From Emiliania huxleyi CCMP1516 (lineage: Eukaryota > Haptophyta > Isochrysidales > Noelaerhabdaceae): 64,000 nucleotides of DNA. Shown piece by piece: positions 1-9,466 of the stretch. The notes beneath the pieces are model-generated. The model saw nothing but the letters and a program-made list of their open reading frames with translations, did not search any database and was not told the origin of the DNA. Location: NCBI RefSeq assembly GCF_000372725.1, contig NW_005200880.1:110741-174740 (forward strand), written 5' to 3'. Numbering within the stretch: position 1 is the stretch's first letter; the number at the start of each line of letters is the position of its first letter. The position numbers were made by a program, and so were the translations under genes.

Positions 1-317
1 GAGCCGACGTACTGCAGCGCGCGCTCAAAGAGGCCGCGCACGCGCTCCGGCTCGTCGGCCCAGTGGCGGGCCGCGTGCGCGCAGTAGAGCGTCCACATCT
101 CGACCGAGTAGGCGCACGGCACCACCGCACGCTCGTACACCGCCACCGCCGCCGGCTCGTCCGCCGCCGCCAGCTCAAGCTCCGCGCGCCGCTTCCAGTA
201 GCCAAAGCAGAGCGGGTAGCGGTCGAGGAGCGCCTCGAGCGCCTGCCGCAGCTGCACCGGGTCCCGACCCTGCTGCTCGAGGTCCACCACGCGCGAGACG
301 AGCAACGCGAAGGTCAT
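1..317 (-). CDS. PRP39-like pre-mRNA splicing factor (HAT repeats), 5' part only
   Basis: Reading the minus strand from an ATG at 317 gives about 105 residues that run off the window start. They contain a half-a-TPR (HAT) signature: RYPLCFGYWKRRAELE, followed by AVAVYERAVVPCAYSVEMW and TLYCAHA. This order (PLCFGYWK, then VYERAV, then YSVxxWxxYC) is characteristic of Prp39, a U1 snRNP-associated protein that helps define 5' splice sites in the nucleus. The frame stays open upstream of 317 through a leucine-rich stretch, so translation may begin further up or an upstream exon may exist; I saw no clear splice acceptor there. Only the first two or so HAT units are in the window. Other HAT proteins such as Prp6 or crooked-neck are possible but match the PLCFGYWK block less well. 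Confidence 0.75.
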   Translation of the reverse strand, partial: MTFALLVSRVVDLEQQGRDPVQLRQALEALLDRYPLCFGYWKRRAELELAAADEPAAVAVYERAVVPCAYSVEMWTLYCAHAARHWADEPERVRGLFERALQYVG

Positions 318-855
318 ATGCAGCAGGAGAAAGAGAAGAAGAATTCGTACGCCGAACCTGTACGAGGACACGGCGGCGCTTAAGCGCCCCGTCCCCCGAC
401 CGTGACTCGTGCGGAGCCGCGCTTGTGCGGCCAGACACCCGTCCCGGCAGAGAGAGCGTGAGAGTAGCCGTGCGTTTCGATATAGAGGCGTCTTGTTATA
501 ATAACTTAACGACATGGCTGGACACTGAGGGCCCAACTTCAGAATCGTGCTTTGAGTTGGGTTGTTTCGTGTTGGGTTGGGTTGTTGGCCCGGGTTGGGT
601 TGTTCCGTGAGGTTGGGTCGTCGGCGCGAATGGTGAGGTCTCGACCGCCGCCGCTCACGCCAGCGGACGGCCACCATCGGTGTTTTTGGCTTCGCCACCG
701 TCCAAGGCGTGCGCCATGCGCTCGCCGGCATCGAGCGAGCAACGTGATCGACCGAGCGGCTTGCTGTGTGGACGCCTTCTTCTGGCTCTCGTCGAGAGCG
801 TTTTGCGTCCCGGCGGGTGGGAGAATATGTGTCGTCTGATGTGTCACTGTGTGCG
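318..855. other. No recognised gene
   Basis: This is the stretch upstream of the PRP39-like gene. It holds a GTTGGGTTG-type simple repeat at about 540-605 and short overlapping open frames with no recognisable protein. It may contain the 5' UTR or promoter of the minus-strand PRP39-like gene. Confidence 0.4.
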
Positions 856-1388
856 TCACATCGGTCTTGATAACAAGCACGGTCGATCCGTCGAAGCGAT
901 ACACTCGTTCCTATCACGCTGGAAGGCTGGCACGGAGCTCTGTGCCGGCACACAGCAAGAGCCGTGCGGCAAGAAGAGCTCGATGGGGAGCGAGAACCGT
1001 CAGAGGTGCTCACCCAGGTTTCGGAAGTCCGCCTTGATGCGGTCAGTTCCCCCCAGGTTTGACCGCGCAGCTCGCAAGACTCGTCGAGCACTCGCAGCCT
1101 TTCTGCGCCTGTGACTCTGCAAGCTATGCGGGAAGAGCAGTTTATCCGCAATATATCGACGAGTTCGAGAGAGCCACAGGCTTTCGCTCGGGAGGGATTG
1201 AGTGCATCGCGACGGACTTCAGGTTACACCTGAAAATCTGACGGTTCTCGCTCCCCATCGAGAGCTCTTCTCTTGCCGCACGGCTCTTCTGTGTGCCGGC
1301 GCAGAGCTCCATGCAAGCCTTCCAGCGTGATAGGAACGAGTGTATCGCTTTGACGGATCGACCGTGCTTGTTATCCACATCGATGTGA
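856..1388. repeat. Foldback (inverted-repeat) element, arms about 190 bp
   Basis: Positions 856-1050 and 1200-1388 are inverted copies of each other. Both arms carry TAACAAGCACGGTCGATCCG, the block CGATACACTCGTTCCTATCA, and GATGGGGAGCGAGAACCGTC. The outer parts are nearly identical and the inner parts diverge. The loop is about 150 bp with no coding signal. This is the form of a MITE or foldback element. The right arm ends where the downstream LRR reading frame becomes recognisable, so the element sits directly against, or inside the 5' part of, that gene. No clear target-site duplication was found. Confidence 0.7.
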
Positions 1389-2166
1389 AGTCGGAAGGCT
1401 GCGGCTGCGCGAGGAGCACCTGGCCGTGCGGGCGCTGTGCCGCAAGGCGGGCAAGACCTGCGCGGCGGCGTGCCGCGCCGTGACGCTGGATTGCTTCGAG
1501 AGCCTGAATGACCTGAATGACCAGGACGCTGCGGCTGCGGCTCTCTTTGTGCGGCACAGCGCGAGGCTGAAGACGCTCAGCCTCTACGGCAACCGGATCG
1601 GCGACGCGGGCGCGGCTGCTATCGGCGAGGCCCTGAAAGCCAACAAGGCCCTGCGGATTCTCAACCTCGGCAGCAACCAGATCGGCGAGGCAGGCGCGGC
1701 AGCAGTCGGCGAGGGGCTCAAGGCGAACACAGGGCTGCAGACCCTTGCCCTCGGCACCAACCGCATCGGCGACCCTGGCGCCATCGCCATCGCCGAGGGG
1801 CTCAAGTCCAACAACGCGCTGAAGCAGCTGATTCTCTACAACAATCGGATCGGCGACGCGGGCGCGGCCGCCCTCGCGGAGGCCGTGAAGACCAACACCG
1901 TGTTGGAGAACCTCACGCTCTTCAACAACAACATCGGGGACGCGGGCGCGGCCGCCCTCGCAGAGGCCGTGAAGACCACCACCGTGATGGAGAGGCTCTT
2001 GCTCTTCAACAACAACATCGGGGACGCGGGCGCGGCCGCCCTCGGCGAGAGCCTCAGGGTCAACACGACGGTGGCTGAGCTCGACCTGCGCTTCAACCCC
2101 ATCGGCGAGGCAGCCAAGCAGGCACTCAGGAGCAGTGGCGGGTCGCGAGTTCAGCTTCATGAATGA
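1354..2166 (+). CDS. Ribonuclease-inhibitor-type leucine-rich repeat protein
   Basis: The frame is open from a stop at 1351 to the stop at 2166 and has no ATG before the repeats, so the 5' end is either an exon boundary or was disturbed by the adjacent foldback element. Six to seven 28-residue LRRs are evident with the core LxxLxLxxNxIGDAGAAAL (for example NRIGDAGAAAIGEALKANKA and NNNIGDAGAAALAEAVKT). Repeats of this length with alternating helix and strand are the RNI/NLR class and form protein-binding horseshoes. No NACHT, kinase or TIR domain is visible in this piece. Unusually uniform neighbouring repeats (IGDAGAAALAEAVKTNT next to IGDAGAAALAEAVKTTT) suggest recent repeat duplication. Partner unknown; probably a soluble interaction or sensing protein. 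Confidence 0.7.
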   Translation, partial: RIDRACYPHRCEVGRLRLREEHLAVRALCRKAGKTCAAACRAVTLDCFESLNDLNDQDAAAAALFVRHSARLKTLSLYGNRIGDAGAAAIGEALKANKALRILNLGSNQIGEAGAAAVGEGLKANTGLQTLALGTNRIGDPGAIAIAEGLKSNNALKQLILYNNRIGDAGAAALAEAVKTNTVLENLTLFNNNIGDAGAAALAEAVKTTTVMERLLLFNNNIGDAGAAALGESLRVNTTVAELDLRFNPIGEAAKQALRSSGGSRVQLHE

Positions 2167-3259
2167 GTCCTCGTCTCGCCTGCAAGCTTTCATCGTCACA
2201 TCTGAGCCGTGCCATCTCATGGCTGGCTTGGACTACGGCTTATGGGGGCAGTAGGGCACTTGCATCGCTGGGCGGCTAGACTTATCCAAGATATTTGTAG
2301 CATTTATAGCACGAATGGCCAAGAGAAATGAAAGTTAAGGGGCGCCATCGAAAGAAAGAAAAAAACGACTGAAAAAACGAAGAAAGCGAGACGAAAGAAA
2401 GTACGCATGCACCCGATTCACACGTAGAGCTTCCACACGAGCCAGCACGCACCAAGGTCCAACAACACTTCACGCCTCGGGTCTGCCCCCTCTCGCCCCG
2501 GGTCTGCCCTCTCACGCCTCGGGTCTGCCCCCTCTCTTTCTTATTTCGGGTATGGAGTCCGTGAGTGCCGGGGCAGCGTGCATGCAATCACGGGCGCTAT
2601 TTTGTCGTACTCCTCTTCGGCGAGCGCTCCAAATCTAGACCCCATTGCCTTTAAGGAGGCTGCCCTCGCGCGTCTCAGGAATGTGGCGGTGTCTTTTGAG
2701 TCCGGCGCCTCCCGTTCGACTCCAGTTGCAGTTCGACTCTTGCTGTCGCCCTCGCCGCGTGTTTGTCAAGCTTCCGCATGAAGTGACGCGCCTCTTCCTT
2801 ATTTCCAGCGCAGCTGCCGCTCAGTATGTGCGCCAACGACGCCTGTGGTGGCTCGCTGTCTTCTTGTTTCCAGTCGTCCCAGTCTCTCAGTTCTCCGATT
2901 CTCCTCCTTGCGCTTGCCTCGCGCTCCTCTTTTGCGGCCTCATCCCTAGCCGCTTTGCACGCTCTGCATCCCCAGAACGCACTTCTCGTGGCGGGGCCCC
3001 TCATTCCCCGTTTCTTTTCCCCCTTTAGAATACGCCTGTGGTGTGCCCCATGTGGCACCCCGACCTGTTGTCTCACCCTCCTGGCCCCCAAGATCGTTTT
3101 GGTCGTCACATTGTGATCCCCGACGTCGTCAAATGTTGCCCGCCTGTCCTTCCCCCCGTTCTCGTCTGGGAATCCTCTTCTTATGCGGTTTTTCTTTTTG
3201 CCCACGCCTCTTCTCCGACAGCTCCTGCTTCGCAGCTCCGCTCGCTCTCGCTGCGTCGA
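2167..3259. other. Intergenic: short tandem repeats and pyrimidine-rich DNA
   Basis: About 2455-2545 carries three degenerate copies of a unit of about 30 bp with the core CACGCCTCGGGTCTGCCCCC. The segment 2330-2400 is purine rich (GAAAGAAAG runs). The remaining open frames on both strands have no recognisable product. The last few hundred bases are the likely promoter and 5' UTR of the pentapeptide gene that starts at 3260. Confidence 0.5.
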
Positions 3260-4518
3260 ATGCGGCTGCAATCCTCGTCGATACGTGATGCCGTCGCGCC
3301 GTTCGCCTCGAGGGCTGCCGCGCTCGCGCTCAGCTCTCTGCTCGCGGCCTCGGCCGTCGCGCCCATGCAGCAGGCGGGCGGCGGCCCGCTCTCTCGCTGC
3401 CGCCGCACCGCCGGCCACCCTCCCGCCGCGCTTCGCCGTAGGCCGTTGCCGACGGTAGCACGGAGAAGTTCAAGTTCCCGCCCATCGACAAGAGTAAGAA
3501 GGACCGCTGCAAGTTCGTCTCCTCTGCCATGGGACAGGTGCGACCCGCCGCCAATCTCGCCACTGCCTCGCCATCGTCACACCGCCGTTAGAACGCCGCC
3601 GGTGCTGCGAGCCTGGGCTGACTGCCGCCGACCGCCGCCGCCTCTCGCCCTCCCTCCGGCAGGCCAACGCGGCCCGCGACGAGCTGTACGACCTGCGCGA
3701 GTGCAAGATGAGCGGCACCGACGCGGGCGGCTTTGACCTGTCTGGCGCGCTGATGGAGAAGGGCGACTTCTCGGGCACAAACTTCAAGGAGTCACAGCTC
3801 TCAAAGGCGTACGCGCCGGGCGCCAAGTTCGACGGCGCCGACTTTTCGAACGGCGTCGTCGACCGAGCATACTTTAACGGCGCGTCGTTCAAGGCGCGTC
3901 TGGGCTCCAGCCTGGCCGTGTCTCGGCCGCATCTGAGCCACATCTGAGCCACATCTGAGCCGCACCGCCGCCGCACCTGCGCCGCACTTGCGCCCCACTT
4001 CGGCCGCACCAGCTCGCCTCTCCTCTCACCTCCTCGCCCCGCCGCTCTCCCCGCTCCTAAAGGGCGCCGTCTTCAGCAACGCGGTGCTGTCGGGCACGAC
4101 CTTCGAGAACGCCGACCTGTCCGACACGGACTGGACCGACGCGTACATCGGCATGTTCGACCAGAAGAAGCTGTGCAAGAACCCGACGCTGCAAGGGGAG
4201 AACGCAAAGACAGGCGCCCCGCCACACACAAGAGACGCAGATCGGGCCTGGCTGACTCCCTTGGCGGTGCACTCCGATGCCCCTGGGACAGCCCCCGAGA
4301 ACACACCCATCCACTCCCTCCCTCGAGCTCCAGCCGCTACACGCCCTCCCGTTCGTGCCCGCGCGATGCGCCGGAACACTCACGGTCCAGTATCCACTTG
4401 GTACTACCCTGACCTGCGATTCTTGACTTGCGATTCTTGACTTGCGATTCAGACCGTGCCTCTCGCACCGCTAGGCGCCCCGACGCGCGAGTCGGCAGGG
4501 TGCGGGCCGAGCGCATGA
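3260..4518 (+). CDS. Thylakoid-lumen pentapeptide-repeat protein (five exons)
   Basis: Proposed exons: 3260-3373, 3442-3537, 3663-3893, 4063-4213 and 4475-4518, giving 211 residues with all phases consistent. Residues 1-34 are a hydrophobic targeting peptide ending LLAASAVAP, followed by AVADGSTEKFKFPP, as expected for plastid lumen import. Pentapeptide-type A(D/N)LXX repeats follow (GADFSNGV, GAVFSNAVLSGTTFENADLS), then the C-terminal signature LCKNPTLQGEN and TGAPTRESAGC found in lumenal pentapeptide proteins of plants and algae. Splicing restores that signature: CAG|GC at 4213/4214 joins TAG at 4474 to read KTGAPTRESAGC. Three of the four introns use a GC donor (3374, 3894, 4214) and one uses GT (3538). 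The last intron has AGGCGCCCCG at both borders. Function of the family is poorly known; a lumenal structural or regulatory role is likely. Confidence 0.85.
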
Positions 4519-5337
4519 GCTGTACCAGTCGCCTGGCACGATGCCCCCCCCCCCTCCCGCGGGCTGACGGCCACTCCTCGATTTTGTGTACCCTCCGTGT
4601 CGTCTCTGTTAGCTCTCACTGTCCGGATCTCTGTGTGCTGCCGGTGACGCGAGGTCGAGTCAGTCGCTCCGCTGCGCATCGCTCGCGCGCGGAAACATCC
4701 GAACCGTTCTGTGTGATTTAAGATACTCGCAAATGGATGACTCGCTCTCGCACAACCACCGCTACCAAGTACCATGCCACAGAAGACCCTTGTGGGCTAC
4801 GTTGTACGTATCCAGAACACCTAAGATCATGCCCTAGAGCTCTCTATAAAGTGGGCCCGAGATATTCATTGAGGCTACACTCCACGAACTGGTCACTTGT
4901 AGTGAGCGTCGGGCTGGTGGTTCGACACCGAGTTTGAAAGATCTGTTTCTCACGTCTCTCTTCACAGGAAAATCCTGTGAAGAAAAGCGGAGAAAAAACA
5001 GAAACCTTTTCTGCCTCGGCCTTAGCCGTCGGTACTCCGAAAGCGTGCTATCCAAGTAGCACGCAGCCGGGTCCCGAAGGTGTCCCATCCCAAATTCGTG
5101 CTGTCGACTATTTTCGACTCTTACCGTCGTTGGTGTGTCCAGTCCGAGCCAGACTGTTCTTCACCTTTCTACCTAACCTAACCTCACGCTTCAAGAATTT
5201 TCCCTCCGCACTCCCACAACGGCTAGCCCCTGGGGTGTCGACGGGCCCCCGGGGGCGACGGGGGTGCTCTCCGGCCGTGGCGGCCGAAAACGTGCCGAGA
5301 ATGGCCGCCGAGATACGCCGAGACTCGCCAAGAGTGG
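4519..5337. other. Intergenic; contains one copy of a dispersed 43-bp GC-rich repeat
   Basis: No convincing gene. Positions 5229-5271 are identical, in inverted orientation, to 25984-26026 (starts CCTGGGGTGTCGACGGGC). A TATA-like CTATAAAG lies near 4843 but with no gene that it clearly serves. Position 5285 onward begins the GCCGAGA-type repeats described separately. Confidence 0.5.
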
Positions 5338-5665
5338 CTCCACCGCCCCGTTCGAACCCTCCTCCAACCCTCCTCCAAGAACCCTGTCCAACCCTCCTCC
5401 AACCCTCCTCCAACCCTCCTCCAACCCTCCTCCAACCCTCCTCCAACCCTCCTCCAACCCTCCTCCAACCCTCCTCCAACCCTCCTCCAACCCTCCTCCA
5501 ACCCTCCTCCAACCCTCCTCCAACCCTCCTCCAACCCTCCTCCAACCCTCCTCCAACCCTCCTCCAACCCTCCTCCAACCCTCCTCCAACCCTCCTCCAA
5601 CCCTCCTCCAACCCTGTCCAACCCTCCTCCAACCCTCCTCCAACCCTCCTCCAAACCCTCTCCCG
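5338..5665. repeat. 11-bp minisatellite, unit CCAACCCTCCT
   Basis: About 28 head-to-tail copies of CCAACCCTCCT, with a few interruptions (AAGAACCCTGT near the start, CCAACCCTGT near the end). Because the unit is 11 bp, all frames stay open on both strands, producing artefactual proline- and tryptophan-rich readings. It is not the TTAGGG telomere repeat. It may lie in an intron, because an exon-like reading begins directly after it. Confidence 0.9.
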
Positions 5666-5689
5666 AAGCTTGTCCGATCCTCCCTGCAG

Positions 5690-6433
5690 GCGCCGGGCGA
5701 CGTGCTCCTCTTCTACTCTGCGATGATGCACGGCGCCCCAGGCGAGCCGAGAGACAGCCGAGAGACAGCCGAGAGGCAGCCGAGAGACAGCCGAGAGGCA
5801 GCCGAGAGGCAGCCGAGAGGCAGCCGAGAGGCGAGGCAGCCGTGAGGCAGCCGTGAGGCAGCCGAGAGGCAGCCGATAGACAGCCTAGAGGCAGCCGAGA
5901 TTACCCGAGATTGTTCCACGCCGCGATGGCGCAGGGGATGTGCCGTGGGGATCCTGCCTGTCAGGATGTGGAGATGCGAGGGTTGCGCTGGAACCTTACC
6001 CTCACCACCGCGCGTGCGTGTGGAGAAGTGTACCAGACCTTGCCTGCTCGGAGCCCGCAGGCAACCCGGCCAGCTCGACGCGCCGCAGGCGCGGCTACGC
6101 GACACGTTGGTGCGGCGACGGAGTCGTGCCTGACGTCTGGTCTGGCTCCCGGCTAGAAGTGATTGGCCGCCCATGTCGTTGTCAGGTGCGGCGACGACAT
6201 ACTCTTTGACGAGCGGCCCGGCACGATGCACCGGGCGTGGAAGGAGGCGGGCGGCCGCCCTGCTTGCCAAAGGAGGGGGGTGGTGGGGGGTGGCGTGACA
6301 CGATTGCCTCACCAGCGTGGCGTGTGACTGCAACCAGGCGGGGTTCGACTGCGGCCTGGCGGCGGGAGAGCACATCGGCTGCTCGCTGCACCCAGACGTG
6401 CTGCACCCTTCGGGCAATCTCGGGTAATCTCGG
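5690..6433 (+). other. Possible exons of a 2-oxoglutarate dioxygenase-like or Cys-rich gene
   Basis: After an acceptor-like CTGCAG at 5691, the frame reads APGDVLLFYSAMMHGAP before entering a repeat. The GDxLLFxSxxxHG arrangement resembles the distal strand of 2OG-Fe(II) dioxygenases (phytanoyl-CoA or prolyl hydroxylase type), where the His is an iron ligand. Further on are CGDDILFDERPGTMHRAWKE (about 6186-6245) and CDCNQAGFDCGLAAGEH with later Cys (about 6318-6410). These could be exons of one plus-strand gene broken up by minisatellites, but I could not connect them with consistent splice sites. Low confidence. Confidence 0.25.
5738..5895. repeat. 11-bp tandem repeat, unit GAGAGGCAGCC
   Basis: About fourteen copies of GAGAGACAGCC or GAGAGGCAGCC with a few variants. 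It probably lies within an intron of the possible gene around 5690-6430. Its GCCGAGAG core resembles other intronic arrays in this window. Confidence 0.85.
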
Positions 6434-6439
6434 GCAATC

Positions 6440-6756
6440 TCGCTGCACCCAGACGTGTTGCGCGCGCGAGGGGTGGGGGTGGGGGTGGGGGGGGGGCAGC
6501 TGCCCGGGGTCTTGGCCCGCGGGAATGAGGAACAGCAGACGCGCAACATTGGCGAAGTTCTCTCTTCCGGAGTGAGCCTCCCTCAAGTGAGCCCTCGCGT
6601 TCTTAGGTATTTTAGCGCAGTTGATTAGCAGTCACGTGTTGTATAGTTGCCTCCATTGTCGAATGTGCCTTTTGAGATAGTTCGCGGCGGCGGGGCGGCA
6701 AAAAAACCCCTTTCAACCGCATGGGCAAAGAAAAAAGAAAAACTCCCCACTCTGCT
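6440..6756. other. No gene recognised; poly-G tract
   Basis: Contains a run of G with T interruptions at about 6470-6500 next to copies of CTCGGGCAATCTCG (6412-6445), and otherwise nothing that I can assign. Confidence 0.4.
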
Positions 6757-6760
6757 GGCT

Positions 6761-7566
6761 GGGTTCCGGCTCCTAGCCAGATAGAGAGAGAGAGAGAGAG
6801 AGAGATGCTGCTCGCTGCGATGGCGAAAAACTCGTCTCGTGGCACACCGAGGGCTTATGCTCTGTCGAGACGTGAGGCGTATGCGCCCAGGAGGGGAGGG
6901 CGCATGCGTAACGACGCTGCTAGAGATGCCTTTCGGGGCCCAGAGATAAAACTTCTGATGCCATGCGTGACCTAGTAGTGTCCCCAGCTATGGGCGTGTC
7001 CACGTTGGAGCCAGGTGTGGTGTGGACGCGAGAATAGCTCCGCCGTTCATGGAGGCAACCGATGCGAGTCGACTGGTGTGTGTCGTCGTGGTTTCGTATC
7101 AAGAATTCTCTCTCTCCTAGCCAGATAGGGGGTCTGTTGGGACTGAGTCGCGCCAAAACGCCCTACCTACCTACCTATTGCGGGCGCCGACCGCCAGGCT
7201 CCGTGCCCCACCTACCTACCTATTCCCAGGCCGCGCAACGAAGCGAAAAAATGCCCGTTTGGCCCTCTGTGAATAGGCTCCCAGCGCCCGCCGCGCCGGC
7301 TTGTACCGCGGTGCGGCGCCGCTCGCGAGCCCGCCAGAGCATGGCCTACTGGGCTCTCGAGGCGTTGGACGGCTCCAAAACGCCGGCACTCTCTTGTTCC
7401 CTCGACAGAGTCGAGGGCACGGACCCTCCCGCCTACAAGCTCGGTCGCCGCCACCTACCTACCTATTGCGGGGCCCTCTGGGGCGGTCAAAACCGGACCT
7501 ACCTACCTATCGCATAGGGTCCAACGGGTCCCGACAGACCCCCTATCTGGCTAGGAGCCGGAACCC
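6761..7566. mobile_element. Nested terminal-inverted-repeat (MITE-like) elements
   Basis: An inner pair of perfectly placed 28-bp inverted repeats lies at 7116-7143 (CCTAGCCAGATAGGGGGTCT...) and 7528-7555, with a single mismatch. The interval is about 440 bp and contains four copies of CCTACCTACCTAT but no transposase. An outer pair, 6761-6783 and 7544-7566, is a perfect 23-bp inverted match (GGGTTCCGGCTCCTAGCCAG...), so the right end is shared by two left ends 355 bp apart. This suggests insertion of one copy into or beside another, or partial duplication. Between the two left ends lies a separate 72-bp dispersed repeat. No obvious target-site duplication; superfamily unknown. Confidence 0.65.
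7035..7106 (+). repeat. Dispersed 72-bp repeat, copy 1
   Basis: Starts TAGCTCCGCCGTTCATGGAG and ends GTATCAAGAAT. It is identical over its whole length to 33715-33786. Copy 1 lies between the left ends of the nested inverted-repeat element; copy 2 lies upstream of the sulfotransferase gene. Confidence 0.85.
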
Positions 7567-7686
7567 TGGGCCATCCACTGCTACCCCGACCATTCCACCC
7601 CCCACCATCCCGGCCAGCCCTCTCCCGCTCACACGACTGCGTCCCATGGGCTCGCAGGCTCCCGCCGTCCGCCACGCTACGGCCGT

Positions 7687-9157
7687 ATGTCGGAGATCGA
7701 CCTGATCAGCAGCCTGCTCGACAAGGTTGCCAAGAAGCAGCGGGTCGACACCGTTCCCCAGCGCCTGGACGAGATGCTCCAGATCCTCGACTCCTGGGAA
7801 GACTCGGGCGCTGACGACGTCTCTCGCGCTGCGGCGCTCGCCTCACTCGGCAGCAAGCTCGAGGCGGTTGGCGTGGCGCAAGGAGAGAGCTCGAGGGCGC
7901 ACGAGCTTGAGTCGTTGGTGCGCAAGCTGGGCAAGGCCGTGTGCAAGGCCATGCCCCAGCCCACGCTGCCGGACGTGCCGCTCGACGACGGCGCGCTGGT
8001 CCAGGTGCTCTACGTGCACATGCTCTGCGCCGGACGGTTCGACGTGGCGCTCGCTCTCGAGCAGGAAGCCGCCGACGCGATCGCGGCGCCGACGCTGCAG
8101 CTGCGTGCGCCGCTCGAGGCGCTGCACGCCGCCCTCTCCGCCTTGCGCGCTCGCGATCTCTCGCCGGCGCTCGCATGGGCGGCGGACCACCGAGAGCGGC
8201 TCGAGGCTCTCGGGTCGCGGCTGCCGTTCTTTCTCGCGCGACTCGCCTTTGTGTCACATCTCGAGAAAGGCGAGACGCTGGCCGCCCTCGCGCTCGCTCG
8301 GGAGCGGTTGCTCCCGCTCGCGCTCGGTGAGGGCTGCCGCTCCCCCTGGGGCAAGCTCGAGCTGTCGGCGACGGTGCTGCGCGGTGCGGCGGCGGGCGAG
8401 TGCGCGCACGGGATCGCAGCTGTGCGGTCTCTGATGGGATCGCTCGCATTCGCGCCGGCGCTGCGCGGCTCGCCGTACGAGTGGCTGCTCGAGCCCAGCC
8501 TGGCGGAGGAGGCCTGTGAGGTGCTCACGTGCGAGGCGCTCGCGGCGCTCGGTTTGCTCGACGAGCCGCCGGAGACGCCTGAAAACGAACTCTCGGGCGG
8601 CCGACGGCCTTTTCTTTTGTCCAGGCCTGCCGGCAGCTCCCGGGTCTGCCCTCAGCTCCTGCGTGGCGGCGGGGGAGGCGGTGCTGCCTCGGCTCGTCAA
8701 GCTCTCCTCCCTCCTCGGCCCCAAGTTTCTCGACGTGTGGCGGTCGGGCAGATAGATAGATACTGAGGCGAAGAGAAGAGCAGACAACGGCTCGGACCGG
8801 ACACATGCGCGGTGCGGGTGGGGACGCGGGACCGGAGAGGACGGCACGCTGGAGGGACACACAGACACACAGACTCACAACCGACACTCAGCTAGCTTAG
8901 CTGCCAGGTCGGGCGGCGAGCTCCCGGTCGAGCTCGAGCTGCCCCCGACGCACCGCATGCACCACTCCATCTTTGCGTGCCCCGTCTCCAAGGAGCCGAC
9001 CACGCCGGGAAACCCGCCCATGCTGCTGCCGTGCGGCCACGTGCTCGCGCTCGGCTCGCTGACGAAGCTCGCGCGCGGAAGCCGCACCGTCCGGTTCAAG
9101 TGCCCGTACTGCCCGGCAGAGGCCACCACCGCGATGGCCAAGGTGCTGCACCTTTAG
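7687..9157 (+). CDS. RMND5/GID2-like E3 ubiquitin ligase subunit (CTLH/CRA plus RING-like)
   Basis: The ATG at 7687 opens a frame with the order seen in RMND5A/Gid2, the RING-bearing subunit of the GID/CTLH ubiquitin ligase: an N-terminal helical region, a CTLH-CRA segment (VQVLYVHMLCAGRFDVALAL, LSPALAWAADHRERL, HLEKGETLAALALARE, LMGSLAF...SPYEWLLEP) and a degenerate C-terminal RING (MHHSIFACPVSKEPTTPGN, LPCGHVLALGSLTKL, FKCPYCPAEATTAMA). Exon 2 is 8656-8742 (SCVAAGEAVLPRLVKL, SSLLGPKFLDVW) and exon 3 is 8908-9157. The intron at 8743 is GT-AG with GTCGGGC at both borders. The first junction (about 8594 to 8656) is unresolved: protein continuity needs a donor near 8594 where neither GT nor GC is seen. 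The complex marks metabolic enzymes for degradation in yeast. Confidence 0.88.
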
Positions 9158-9466
9158 AGCGACTTCTCCGAAGCCTCATCCGCGGGCTGGCAGCCGTAGC
9201 GCAGATAGACGATCCTGTGAAGACCACCTGTGCGTCCAGCCGCCCCATTCGGCTCGGCCTTCGGCCCCGCGCGTTCGGGTGCACCCTGTTCGGAGACGTG
9301 GAGAATTCGGACATCTCGGAAGTGTCGACGTTGAGTTCGAGGGGCTCAGGCAGCGCTCACAAGTACAATCTACAAATAGTACAAAGAGGACAAAACCTCG
9401 CTGTTGTGTTTGTGTGCAGTTGGTTTTCTACACTAGCGCAAACAAACAAAGGACACAGAGATCGCC

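Noticed and set aside
5338-5665. Telomere-like array CCAACCCTCCT
   Set aside because: It is flanked by unique DNA on both sides, the unit is 11 bp, and it does not match TTAGGG or TTTAGGG; an internal minisatellite.
5191-5731. Long Trp/Gly/Glu-rich open frames on the minus strand
   Set aside because: Produced by the 11-bp repeat in three frames; not proteins.
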